A stretch of 64,000 nt of DNA from Aurelia coerulea. Lineage: Eukaryota; Cnidaria; Scyphozoa; Semaeostomeae; Ulmaridae. A program made the position numbers and the translations under genes. Within the stretch, counting starts at the first letter, position 1; each line of letters begins with the position of its first letter. Below the pieces are notes generated by a model. The model ran no database searches, was not told the origin of the DNA, and saw only the letters and a list, made by a program, of their open reading frames with translations. Below, one piece after another: positions 36,501 through 47,500 of this stretch. The stretch spans positions 682,001 to 746,000 of the forward strand of contig CM076953.1 in the NCBI GenBank assembly GCA_039566865.1. The letters are read 5' to 3'.

Positions 36501-39500
36501 AATGGTTGACTAAAAACCTCAAAAGAAATGCTTCTGATGAACGTTATGTCAAGTTTCAACTGCACTCCATCGCACGCCTGGAAAGCACTAGGGGTGCGAT
36601 TTGCCACACTCCTACCAACATATTCCCAGCAAGGCCTGATTTATTGGCTCAGCTGCTTTGTGTAATTTGAAACTTGAAATTTCAAAGGATATATATTATT
36701 GATAAAAGGTTCATTTCTGTCTTGGCTTATATACTTTCATGCAGTGTTGTCTGAATATAGAGTTAAATGACTTGAAGATTTGGAATCGTCAACAAAGACC
36801 AGATTTACACTGTACCGGTACAGTTTTACAAAGTTACAATGTTACAAAGTGTTTTATGGGTAAAGAGCATTTACATTGACAACATTTTTTGAGACAGAAG
36901 GAATGAAAGTGTTACAGATTAGCAAGAGCCATATAATAGGAGGCTGATTTGTAAACCTTTAGCTCTGGATCCAAAGTAGTACCAGTGCAATGTAGATGGG
37001 GGGGTGTCAAAGAGTACCAGATACACAAAGTTACAAAAATATCTATATTTGTATTTACAAATCTGCAAGTTTATGGTCTTACCAGCGTAAAATCTTCCAT
37101 CGATTTTGAATGCACTGCGTGATTGGCAGACAGACGTTGTCATAAGTCCAGTTCCCACAGATTCCTTTAATTTGGTAGTAGACGATGAAAAAGACAGATA
37201 CAGCAGTGATGATAATAAGATCTCTTGCTCTCTTGTGGTCAAGGTAGCATGCAAAAACAAAGTAGACAAAGAATAGGATGGTAAGAACTCCAAAGACAGC
37301 ATATTTGATGGGTGCTTTATTTTTCTTATAGAAAAGCCTCAGTTTTGATTCAAAATCATCGCATTCAGGTGCAACAATGCTTGAATTAGCACTGGAACCT
37401 TCTTGGTATTCATTGTGTCTCTTCCATGGGCTATCTGGTCTCTTTTCCTAAAATAAGAAAACTAGCATTAAATAAAATGAGACTAAGATTTATGATTTTC
37501 CTCTTTTAGTTATCTCCTCTATCATCTTCCTGCATTTTGATTTTTCTCTCCCTGCTATTTTCTGCATATTTTTGGAAGATAATACTAGGGTTGCTGATGC
37601 CAAATGCGGTCAAAAATATGAAAATAGAAAGTTGATGGCCCCCTAAAGACTAAGCTGAGAGTGCCAGTGGGCCCTCAGGCCTTGAAACCTTCCTCAAGGA
37701 AAATTGAAAACAAAGAAAAAATACATAATGTATATTTTTGCGGGCCCCTATAGGCCCCTTACCCTGGCTACCCCCCTTCTCGACGGTCCCGCAACTATGA
37801 GGTGATGGTTTTAGTTGGTAGTTTTGATATCGAAAACTCTGCTGTTCTTCATTAATCATGCTGTTGTTCCATTGTGGATTCGGCGTATGTTACACCACAG
37901 ATCTGTGGCGTACAGCCTCTTCCTCATTTTTACGCCGGCGTATTTTCTTCCTTCTCCAAGAATGTTTGGCGTAAAATTTAGATTAAAAGCATCAAAATCC
38001 GTACTTCTTGATACCCTTAGAATAGTTGGCACATTCTCCTGGCGTAACAAAGATAAGTTCTTGGCGTAAATCTGTTGTGTACGGAGTTCACCGATTCCAC
38101 CATGGCTGTTGTTGACAACCATAACCGCATGGCTCCAACTGGTAGGGAGACATCTATGACCCTTTTGTAATGCATATAATCCTTGCTCTTGCTAAAAGTT
38201 GCCCAGCATACAATTTACAAATAACTCAGGTCAATTGTGGGCCGGGGTTTCAATGGCTAAGGGTTTTAGATGGCTAAACAGCACTGTCTGTTATGATAAA
38301 AATGGACGGATTCTCAGTTGGGTTTCACATACTTTGAAACAGCTCAATGCTTCTATGGTTACCATTTTCTATGTTTTATGAATGGATCAAAATGAAAACA
38401 AAACTATCCATCCAGTGAGACAGTGAAATCGCAGAAATTCTGAGTAAATTCTGTGGTGAAATAAATAGGTAAAGGCCTTGCTATCCCGTGACTGTTTTCG
38501 ATTGTTTGTTTTATTGATGTTAGTTATTTACATAATTATTTGACACAGTGCTGCAGTACCCCATGTGGAAGTAGCGCATTTACATCTAAATAACAAAGTG
38601 GGATCAAATTTATATTTGACAGCATAAAAATAATTAATTTGAAAACACTTTCTGTGCTGATCTTTAAAGAAGTTTTCAAGTAACAAACTTATTAAACTTA
38701 ATATGAATTTAGTTACAAAGATAATAGTGGCTTTATGGGATTTTTTGTAGCAAAGTTTAAACTTCTTCTTTTAGAGACTTAGCTCCAAGCCTCCCAACAA
38801 GTAATCTAAACAAGTCTGAACATCAATGATCAAACTTTGATTGCACCTAATAAGGAGATCTTTCTGCATATCCTAGTAGAGAAACGAATCTGTCCATACT
38901 TAACAGAATTTGTGGTTTATATGTTACGTAGGAAGAAGCCAAAGTTACTTAGGTAAGTCAAAGTTACTTCTAGTTGGTTTCATTGAAGCGGAAGAAATTT
39001 TTAGGAAGCAAAATTCAATTTATGAATCTACATAGAATGTGTTTCTAAAGTCCGATTTGCTAACAATTTAGCGTTTAGCATCATTTAAATCTCTTTTGAC
39101 TGCATTTAGATGGTTGAAAGGCTCAGGGAAAACCACAGACAGATCTACGATATACGTGGAAATCAGCTGATAGACCTTTGAAGGTGTGTCGTAGGCGTGT
39201 AGCCAACCAAAACATGGACTTTGTTCTGGCATTGTCAAGGGCTGAAACACTTCAGATTCCTTGCGTACTGCACTGCACTGCGGCGTACTATCTCTCTTCA
39301 GCAAAGGCTTGCGTGATCAGAGAATTGTATATTTGTCCCCTTTTCAAAACATTTGATGTCATCATCGTAGTAATTATTTTGAATTTCATCGATGGAATTA
39401 GACACAATTGCGAATTGCGTCATAATTTCACCGGCTTTTCAATTCATTCTCGAGCGAAACTCTCACGCCCGATTCCCTATGGGCGCGCCAATATCTGCCT

Positions 39501-40062
39501 GCCACGATTGGGGAAGGAAGCAAATAGCAAATTTGAAGCACCCAGAAGGAGAATTCTTCCTGACATTTCGGTTTGCTTGAGGAAACGACAACATAAATAC
39601 ATCAAAAATTACGATCCTTGAAATTTTACTGGATATCCCAAACCCAAATGATGAGATCAAGAAACACCTTTGCCTTTGTTTGGTTTCTCAGCCAGACCGA
39701 AATGACCAGGTCCACGTTTTGAGGGCCTTGCCCTTGTATTTGTTACTTAATAGGCCCTAAATTCATTTAATATAACAACATCAAGGATTTATTAGGTTAG
39801 GATATGACGGCTAGAAACTGTTTTGTTGATCAGAAACCTTAACCTTCTCTGATCCCTTTCATTACAGCGTAAACAGTTCTACTGGTGGGACCCACCACGT
39901 TTTTCGGGCATGTTTCAAAAGGACTGTACAACTTCACATTGGTTGTGATTAAACCCTTATAAAAACATTAAGATATACCTCATCAGGATTCAAAGGTTCC
40001 AGTTCAACCATACACTGATCATCGCTTTGATCTAGAATGATTTTGGTCTCTTTCTTGCCCAT
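24570..40062 (-). CDS. SLC28A: Concentrative Na+/nucleoside cotransporter (SLC28/CNT family), complete, 10 exons
   Basis: Plasma-membrane symporter that imports nucleosides using the sodium gradient. Exons in coding order: 39979-40062, 37083-37447, 35892-36033, 35221-35415, 34533-34694, 33746-34002, 28495-28663, 27786-27965, 26377-26557, 24570-24730. All introns are GT-AG and phases match, giving 631 aa, close to the usual CNT length of about 650. The start reads MGKKETK; residues 1-70 are hydrophilic, and the first membrane segments lie near 74-96 and 104-120. Family signatures are [11 protein letters not shown] (198-208), GQTEAPLL (315-322), MGVEW (472-476), NEFVAYE (493-499) and TYALCGFAN (526-534). 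Residues matching the nucleoside-site residues of bacterial CNT are visible: N311, Q316-T317-E318, E494, N534 and S537. The C-terminal tail (about 580-631) is Thr/Ser/Asn-rich with four N-glycosylation sequons, which fits an extracellular tail. Gly315-Gln316 and Ser349-Val350 resemble human CNT3/CNT2 rather than CNT1, so purine transport is plausible; this is inference. One-to-one orthology with a vertebrate paralogue is not claimed. Confidence 0.95.
25376..26290 (+). pseudogene. LINE 3' portion: reverse transcriptase C-terminus plus 3' UTR and poly(A)
   Basis: 25376-25660 encodes [20 protein letters not shown] and [20 protein letters not shown], ending ...[13 protein letters not shown]. This is the C-terminal block found in many animal LINE ORF2 proteins. 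The 3' UTR runs to ATTGAATAAAAAAAAAA at 26290. It lies in the last intron of the SLC28 gene, antisense to the gene. The minus-strand element ending at 15365 shares its 3' UTR. Confidence 0.85.
27231..27753. mobile_element. Mariner-like MITE (CTGAGTGTCCCAAAAAAG ends, about 522 bp) in SLC28 intron 8
   Basis: Left CTGAGTGTCCCAAAAAAGT is mirrored by CCGAGTGTCCCAAAAAGTAC at the right end. The left flank is TA, the right CA (mutated TA). It ends only 32 bp from the splice donor at 27785. Confidence 0.75.
29563..29740. mobile_element. 178-bp hAT-type MITE with 8-bp duplication ATGATGCT
   Basis: Ends CGTAAGCGTACGGG and (inverted) CATAAGCGTACAGGG. ATGATGCT occurs at 29555-29562 and 29741-29748. G-rich and C-rich tracts lie next to both ends. 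Nested inside the 28822-33158 element. Confidence 0.8.
30470..31045. mobile_element. Copy of the 17741-18343 MITE family
   Basis: Shares TCAATATGTTCAATTAGG, GCTTTTATCGGCCATT, AATGATGACACTCACATGTA and the palindromic CTCTTGGGAGGATGGAATCC / CATCCTCCCAAGAGGATAG with the 17.7-kb copy. The TIRs have decayed. Confidence 0.75.
31904..32166. mobile_element. 263-bp Tc1/mariner-type MITE with TA duplication
   Basis: Left CAGTGCCTGCCAAAAGTCTT and inverted right TAATGCCTGCTAAAAGTCCT continue to GGAACAC in both. TA flanks both sides (31902-31903 and 32167-32168). CAGTG..GCCAAAAGT is a common Tc1-type terminus. Confidence 0.8.
32917..33076. repeat. Small palindromic element ending in CGCGCGGTC
   Basis: ATCGACCGCGCGGCATAAT at the left faces ATATCGCGCGGTCGTTCA at the right. 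AATGAGCTCATTTTTGAACC faces GGTCCAAAAACAATGAGCTT, with TTCTCAA...TTGAGAA in the middle. A probable MITE of about 155 bp. Confidence 0.65.
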
Positions 40063-40400
40063 GACGGACGACTTGACAGCGAATTTCTTCGACTGAGGAT
40101 TTCTTCGATAACTTTGGAGCAAGACGGAAAGCGTGGTTTACGGCGCTACTTCGGATTCAACAGCACATATGTGATTCATCCTGTTCATTCATAAAAATCA
40201 ACCAATCACATTACTCCTTGTAACAATCGTCTTTCTTATATCGACCATTGTTCACCAATCAGCTCTCAGCAAAGTACAATATTGATTGTTTCTGATCACC
40301 ACAATCCAAACCGCTAGCCAATCAAATTACAGTGAAAATTACACTGATTGGCGGGTTAATTTTGGCGCCGAATTCGTAATCTTTCTCAGTGGGTAAACAA
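40063..40400. promoter_or_regulatory. Putative promoter region upstream of the SLC28 gene with four CCAAT boxes
   Basis: CCAAT pentamers lie at 40202-40206, 40255-40259 and 40318-40322, with an inverted one (ATTGG) at 40347-40351, all within 300 bp upstream of the SLC28 start codon at 40062. Clustered CCAAT boxes (NF-Y type) are common in TATA-poor animal promoters. No clear TATA box was seen. An ATG in good context at about 40403 on the plus strand opens a 13-codon reading frame and could belong to a divergent transcript. That is speculative. Confidence 0.35.
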
Positions 40401-41081
40401 AAATGGCGGGAAATCAACAAAGAGTGCAAGAACCTGTCCTTTGAAGAGCAGTTTACATAAAATGCTGAAATGACGTGCTAGCTCCCATTCCAACAACTGG
40501 TTTTTATGAGAGCAAGATGAGAATAATGTACGATTTATCTGTATATCAAATGTTGGAAGTTCCTGAAGCACGAAACTTTGATTTAAAAATCGTCGTTTGC
40601 CAATAGGTCGTCCAAAAATTAACCTGCGGATATTTTCAGTAAATTGCAATGTGCCAATACATCAAAAGGGAGACTAAAATATTTTGTATTGCTGGATGTA
40701 GAATATAACATATGAAAATTCTTTTGGAGTGGAAGAGAGTCGTGCTCGCGTGACAACCGTTGAATTGCGTGAAACCACAGTTTAGGCCTTGGGATGCATT
40801 CTTTGGGTTTGCAGGTTTGCAAATGCCTTTGTCCATAATTCTTACTAAAGAAATAGGACAGATGCATTCCTCTCGTTCTTTAGGACCAAAAGATAGACTT
40901 GTAGGCCTTGTAGCAATCCACAAATCTCTCAATCACATGATTTTCTTGCTTGTGCTGAAAACATCACCACACAAATGGCATGACAATTGACATTCGAATT
41001 TTGGATAAAAGGATACCTGTTCATTCATGATTAATTTATTCATGTTTTAGGCCTTTATCTGTGAGGCGCTATCGTGTCACC

Positions 41082-42002
41082 TCTGTAATACACATCTCTA
41101 ATCTAAAATAAAACGGCTGATTCTGATGCATTTCAAGGTGCTGAACACGAATATAAAAAGTTCACACCTCTAGGGGGCGCAGTTTTTTCAAAAACCAGGG
41201 GCCTAGTTTTGATGACGTCACAATAGTCTTCTGCGAAAAAATTTGTGATAATTGAATTTGAATTGTTTAGCCCCCAAGAGATCAATCTGAGGAAATATTT
41301 TGTATTAGAAACATATGTTCCAGCTCTTATAATTTCTGATCTACGAGCCCTTAAAGTTTTCAAAAATTGCTGACTCAGCTTTTTTTCGTAATTTTTATTT
41401 TCGATTACATACATCCAATTTTTACTTGCAAAATGTCATTCGATTCATCTCAACGAGCTCTATAAGATAGCGCTAATTTTATCTGTGTATACTGTTCTGA
41501 TTTTGTTTCACAGATGGAACAAATTTCCTTAGTGAATGAACATACATGGAACAAAGGAAATTTGTTCCATCTGTGAAACAAAATCAGAACAGTATACACA
41601 GATACAATTAGCGCTATCTTATAGAGCTCGTTGAGATGAATCGCATGACATTTTGCAAGTAAAAATTGGATGTATGTAACCGAAAATAAAAATTACGAAA
41701 AAAAGCTGAGTCAGCAATTTTTGAAAACTTTAAGGGCTCGTAGATCAGAAATTATAAGAGCTGGAACATATGTTTCTAATACAAAATATTTCATCAGATT
41801 GATCTCTTTGGGGCTAAACAATTCAAATTCAATTATCACAAATTTTTTCGCAAAAGACTATTGTGACGTCATCAAAACTAGGCCCCCGGTTTTTGAAAAA
41901 ACTGCGCCCTCTAGAAGTGTGAACTTTTTATATTCGTGTTCAGCACCTCGAAATGCATCAGAATCAACCGTTTTATTTTAGATTAGAGATGTGTATTACA
42001 GA
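41082..42002. repeat. Near-perfect 921-bp palindrome (449-bp arms, 23-bp spacer)
   Basis: The left arm 41082-41530 and right arm 41554-42002 are reverse complements of equal length, so few if any indels. Identity is high: translations of the two arms differ at only a handful of residues. Outer ends are TCTGTAATACACATCTCTAA. No target duplication could be recognised. The mirrored ORFs (41133-41414 minus, 41670-41981 plus) are a consequence of the symmetry. The centre is AAATTTCCTT, a 23-bp spacer, then AAGGAAATTT. A transcript would fold into a hairpin of about 450 bp. It lies about 1 kb upstream of the SLC28 start. Confidence 0.9.
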
Positions 42003-42537
42003 ACTCCGTTTTTAAGAGCCTTTTGATGCTATAGATTAAGGCCTATTTATTTTGCTGTTCAATTGAGCGCAGTATGGCCTAGTATGGCTACCATTATGCT
42101 ACTTGCTACCTAGTACCTACAAAGAGTCCTTCGTTGAAAGCAATGAAAACATTTAGAAAACTCAGCGTCTGCCAGTGCCAGTGGTATAGAAAGGGGGACG
42201 GGCTATCTCATCTCAGCCCCCTTGTTCCCAAAAGATGACGACTGCATTAAATTCTAATGCACTTTTTAGCATCAAATTATCGCTACCTTTCCGTGTTTTC
42301 AGACATCTACATCACTCTTATCTCTTGCAAACCTTCCCTTCGTTATTTTTTCCGAGAAATTTTCCCTCCGCACCAAGCAATGTAATTAAGAGAAAGAAAA
42401 GACAAAGGCAATGTAAAGCACCCTCAAAATACATGATACTGATAAATAATCTATTTCTTTAATTCTAAAAACACAGCAACATTTTCCAGAAACTACAAAC
42501 AACAAGAAACAAAGAAAAGAAGCCAACCAAACAACAA

Positions 42538-42693
42538 TGGACCTTTTAGCTATTCTGAAAAGAATCAGAATCGAACGATATTTTGCTACATTTTGTAGAA
42601 TTTTTGAATGTGCACAATAGTGATAAGAAGCTCTCGAGCTTCCCGTATAAAAATGTTTCCAGGCTCTTTTGTAGAATAGCTAAAAGGTCTATT
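42538..42693 (+). mobile_element. AATAGACCTTTTAGC-family MITE copy
   Basis: Starts GGACCTTTTAGCTATTCTGA and ends GTAGAATAGCTAAAAGGTCT, with the core GAATGTGCACAATAGTGATA. Confidence 0.9.
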
Positions 42694-43771
42694 CACAATG
42701 ACCATTAGTATTTTACTCATTTCAAAACACGACTGCATGATATCAGAGAACATCTTGCGTGCAAATTAACCTGTATAGGGGGGGGGGGGAGGGGGCACTA
42801 ATGCAAAAGCTAGTAGTAAAAATATCCAGTTGGTTGTTTCAGTAACAATCTGTACATTATGCTTCGTCGGTCGGGTCTCAAGAAGATGTATCATTCTTTT
42901 CTTGGTCCACTCAAGCAATAAAAAGATGAAAGAATGCCAGCAAATACAGCAACATGGCGGCAACAGTGACTTTCCGACGAAATATTTCGTTTTCTACGTT
43001 CTATGTTACGTCCCCTGCCAATTGGGTAAAGTAGAAATGTTTGCATCCCTGGATAGATTTTTGTCAGGGATAAACTTGTCTTAGACCATAATTTGCCGCC
43101 GGAGATAGCTTACATAACGCAATTACAACATGCATCTATAAATACCAACCAGCAAATCGATTCTACATTTACACGACTATGTTCTACATTTGATTCAAAT
43201 CGAAAATGACATTTGTGTCTTACTCTGGCTCCTAAAAGAGATAAAATGAAAAGAAATATATCAGTAAGTTTGACAACTTTTGAAAGTCGACAGCCTGTGA
43301 AGAGGCTCTCTTGAAAATTAAGAAAAAGCGAATGCCAACGAGACCCTGCGACGCTCAATGGAAAATGCTTTCTATCTCGTGAAATACAATTTTTAAAGAA
43401 TAAACGTCAGAACTAGAGATTTGGTTCGAGACCTAAGTATTAATTATTGCTTTTCTTCCAAGCTCGCAACTTAGGCCAACACAATGTCTCATGTAAACCT
43501 CAGGCTATCGTTCAGTTATCCCATATTCCAATTTAAACCTGGCTAGAACTTTTCTAAGAGCCTTAATTAAGATTTAAAATGAACAGAGTTGCAGATTAGA
43601 TGACCAAGAGTTGAGACCATTCAAAACATTTGTGAATCAAGAATTCTATATGTTTATCTTGATAGAGCTGCAAACATTCAAAGAGATTTATGAAAAAATA
43701 TATGAAGAGACCTTTTAGGCATTCTGCACAAGCGCCTACAACAAGAGAAATTCCTCAACATTTTGTAGCAA

Positions 43772-43955
43772 TAGACCTTTTAGCTAGTCTAAAAAAAGAG
43801 TCTGCATCGAACGACGTTCTTATACATCTTGTAGAATTCATGAATGTGCACAATAGTGATATAGGCTCTAGCACCACTTAAAATTGAACCTCTCCTATAC
43901 AAGTGTATAAAAATATCGTTCGATCCAGACTCCAGAAAAGCTAAAAGGTCTATTG
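43772..43955 (+). mobile_element. AATAGACCTTTTAGC-family MITE, most complete copy (about 184 bp)
   Basis: Both termini are clear: AATAGACCTTTTAGCTAGTC at the left and AAAAGCTAAAAGGTCTATT at the right. The inner core GAATGTGCACAATAGTGATA and CGTTCGATCCAGACTCC define the family. Partial copies abut it at about 43705-43765 and 43985-44040. Further copies lie at 6340, 7388, 20505, 20735, 42538, 45510, 47637, 50455, 53038 and 63665. No ORF. Confidence 0.9.
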
Positions 43956-44570
43956 GTTGAATTTTCTTGACGCCACTCATTCAAACTCAGAATGCAGAGA
44001 AGCGTTCGCTCGATCCAGACTCTATGCAGAATAACGTTCTTATCCAAGGAAAATTCTTTTAATACAAGCTCATCTTCTAATATTTGAGATAAACCAAGAA
44101 ACGTGATACGTGAATGACTTTTAAAAGTTGCTTAGTCACGTGAAAACTTAAAGAAGAATTTTGATGCGATCATGACCTCGGAGACCTCGGAATCTTCGGT
44201 AAAGAGGAAATTCTGAGTGAATTTTATGATGGAATAAATCATATGATGATAGTAAAGGAAAATATAAAAAAATTAAAACACACGTCATGTCACACGTCAT
44301 TAAAATATTGTGTTAATTATCAACAAAAATTGAATTATCTCTGTTTGGTACCCAAATCAACGTCTTCCTTTCCTTTTGTCATTAATTTCAGTTACATTAA
44401 AAGTATTTCCCTCTCTCATTCGAGCAAATTTCGTGTGATAAGGTATATTTCAACGGTCGTTCAGTGAAACTGGCTTCTTCGTAACTGTATCGCCAACTTT
44501 CTGCCGATCAAGGAAGGCATTATCAAGATCCCCAAAATGAAGAACTCAAAACAATGAAAGTTCAAATAAC

Positions 44571-47500
44571 TTACTCGTCATCTCCCAGCTTCCAATTTGG
44601 ATTGAAATTACTTTTCAATGGCTGCCAGCATTTATGATAATCAGCATCCACTTTCTGGCACGTCTTTTCTCCCCATTCAGTCAAAGATAGACCAAGACAT
44701 GTTTCAAACATGAACGCCTAAAATGAAAGGAGATATATTTTATTATCCAACACTTTACGATGATCAGATCGATTAAAAATCGCAAACGAGAAGAGTTCCG
44801 CTCAGCACCACACCAAGAGGGGAAGAAGGGAAGGGGGCAACTGCACCCGGAGTCACACATACAAGGTGGAAGTCAGGTTGACAAAACAGCTACAGATGAA
44901 CAATAAAATGCCAAAATAACAGATGAAAGTGGATAATGGGTCCGTATATCAAGAACTTTCTCCCTTGGCTAAATTTGTTTCACAGGTTTTACATCTTAAA
45001 CTCAAGTCTGAAGATACTTAAATTGCTTGTACTTTACGTGAAAATTCTGGAAAATTCCTTGAAATTGTTAGGAATTGTGGGTTAATGCGGGTGTTATCTA
45101 AATATCTAAAAATCAAAACCGTTCGGATGAAAATTTTTATCGTCCTGAAGGGGTACAGTAACCTTACTGTGAAAGCTTTCGAGCCTTTGAATCTGATTTT
45201 GTCTGGAAATCAAGCTCTGTTGTATTGTTTGGAAAAGAAACCACGGTCCTATTTGGGCTGAAAAATCGTGATGGTATCTCATTGGAGTGAGACAAGGAGA
45301 TTCAAAATATCTTGCTGATAGGGGCTCAGATGGTAATCAGCTGGATTAACAATATTCGTTCAATTGTAGTAAATTTGTCAATATTCACAGCTAAGCAAAC
45401 TGCAACTCTAAGATCTTTCTGGTAGCCATTATGAAAATTGCTACATTCTACTCCATTATTTACGAATCCCCTGGTTACCTTTACATATCAAAAGCAATCC
45501 CTTTGTGGAATGGCCTTTTAGCAAAGGGTTGAGAGATGTTTCGAGAGTTGTTTTAAATACAGCTCTGGATCAAGAGATGTTTTGATACATTTTCATACGT
45601 GAGGTTCGATTGAGTGTCGTTAGAGCTTCTATCACTATTGTGCACGTTCGAAAATTCTTTAAAAAATGTACAAGAATAGCATTCGATTCAGATTCTTTTT
45701 TAGAATAGGCAAAACGTCATTTTTCTTAAAATTGAGCTGTCTTGAAAGGCAATGTTTGGATTTGATATTTGGCATAATTTGAAATTGTTCTATTCAAGTT
45801 AAGTTAGTATTTGATTTTAGACTTGATTTATTGATTAAAGGTGAGTCAAGCCTAAACATTGGTAAATTTTTTCTCCAAACAAAATAATTTCAGTTGTTCT
45901 TATTTATCTACAGAAGTTTCCACAATTTTATGGATAAGTTACTCTAAGCTAGGTGAGGTCTAAAAGTTTACATTTCATCTAAAAAAAATCGTGAACTAAG
46001 ATATTAGTCAGTTCAAGAAAGGTATTCTCGAACCCTGAAAGCAACTTCCAGAAACCATTACCGATTGCTAACTCTGAAACTTTTCTTGAAGTAAATGAAT
46101 GGAGATATAATGATCTGGTCAAACATAGCACAAAAAGAACGAAATGTACCACTTACTTTCATATTGCTTTCATCGATCGAGAACATCAAATACATTTCAT
46201 TTCATTTTATATAAAGCACAATACAATACTACATTGTATACGGCCTAAACAGAACATAACTTTAAAAAGCGAGAAAACAGTAACGGAATATCGTGTACAG
46301 TAATAAAAAAGTATGATAAAACGAATTATTTTCGTGGGTTATGACAACATACTCGGTTTTGGTGTGTTTTTACGAGCGGACATTTTATGGTTTCATGTTT
46401 AGAGTTTTTGTTCTGAGTTCTGCTGCTTGTTGCAAGAATTGTGCGAGGTTTTTCTGCTTGCTGATATCTTGGGATGACAATATATCAATGAATGTGTGCT
46501 CTACTTGTGTCACTGTTAGCACCCTGTTTAAATTAGGTCCGAGGAAAGTATGTCTTAGGTCGCGATATATCTCGCATTCAATCAGGAAATGAAATAGGTT
46601 ATATTAAGATTGACCAAATCCTCCCCTAGCTTAGCTGATTTACCTTTGATTTACTTGATTTACCGTTGATTAACTTTTAAGAGGTGACCCACACATCGCA
46701 AGAGATCAACTAAGGAGAACATCAACCACCCCCCCCCCCCCCACCCCCTTTATGAGGGAGATTTTCTGTGAGCGTCGTGTTAATTATAATCCGAGAAATA
46801 ATAATGAATTTGTGCTACCAAGGGTAAGAACAACAAATTACGTATCTGAAACTATCAAATATAGAGGGCATCGTCTTTGGCTATCTCTTCCTCGTCACAT
46901 AAGGAATGCCCAATCTATCAATGAGTTTAAAAAAAAAATTAAAAGTTGGAATGGCACTGACTGAGCTTATGTAGGACATTCATACAAGAACTTGGATTTT
47001 TGTGATACCATGTTTTGATACCATAACCGGACTTTCGGATTTTGAACAGCTTGGATTTTCATATAACTACGTTTTTAATTCTGTTTTGAAATTTTATACC
47101 ATGTATTTGAAATCTTATTTATTTAATCAAATATGCATATCTATTGAATTGTATTAGTTTAAGTAGATGGCTTGGATTAGCTAGTGTGGTGACATTTTTA
47201 GCTTTTACTGTAGATAGGTATGTAGAGCCAACTTTAAATAGATTGAATATTATCATTATCAAAATATCAGAACTGAGAATTATTTTGGCGTAAACATAAA
47301 ATATTTAGGTGTCTACATGACGAGAACGCAAGACCTCGCAAGAATCAAGAATCCAGATACGGCGCCTATAGCAACGATTAAGGTGCGAACGAAGAATGCA
47401 AACAAACGGGCTAGACTTTACAAAAAAGTAAAATGCAAATACACTTTTTGTTTGCATATCATTCAAAAATTGAAAACATCAATTATTCTTAATTTTTGAA

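Larger units (their letters stand above)
42003..44570. other. Intergenic spacer between the palindrome and the HGD stop codon
   Basis: Apart from the MITE copies at 42538 and 43705-44040 and a G tract at 42780-42789, no gene or repeat was recognised. It includes the HGD 3' flank; no poly(A) signal could be fixed. Confidence 0.4.

Noticed and set aside
36140..36640. Possible inverted-repeat element (CAGGCCTTACTGGGAAT / ATTCCCAGCAAGGCCTG) in SLC28 intron 2
   Set aside because: About 17 bp of TIR is present, but flanks show no target duplication and the inner sequence is unremarkable; too weak to list as an element.
37856..38122. 88-aa minus-strand ORF in SLC28 intron 1
   Set aside because: Reads like ordinary protein in places, but it has no family match and the exons on either side join in phase without it.
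39178..39621. 147-aa plus-strand ORF in SLC28 intron 1
   Set aside because: No recognisable domain, no flanking splice logic, and it overlaps ORFs on the other strand; probably chance.
41133..41981. Two similar ORFs of 93 and 103 aa in opposite orientation
   Set aside because: They are mirror images within the palindrome arms. No family motif, so symmetry explains them without a duplicated gene.
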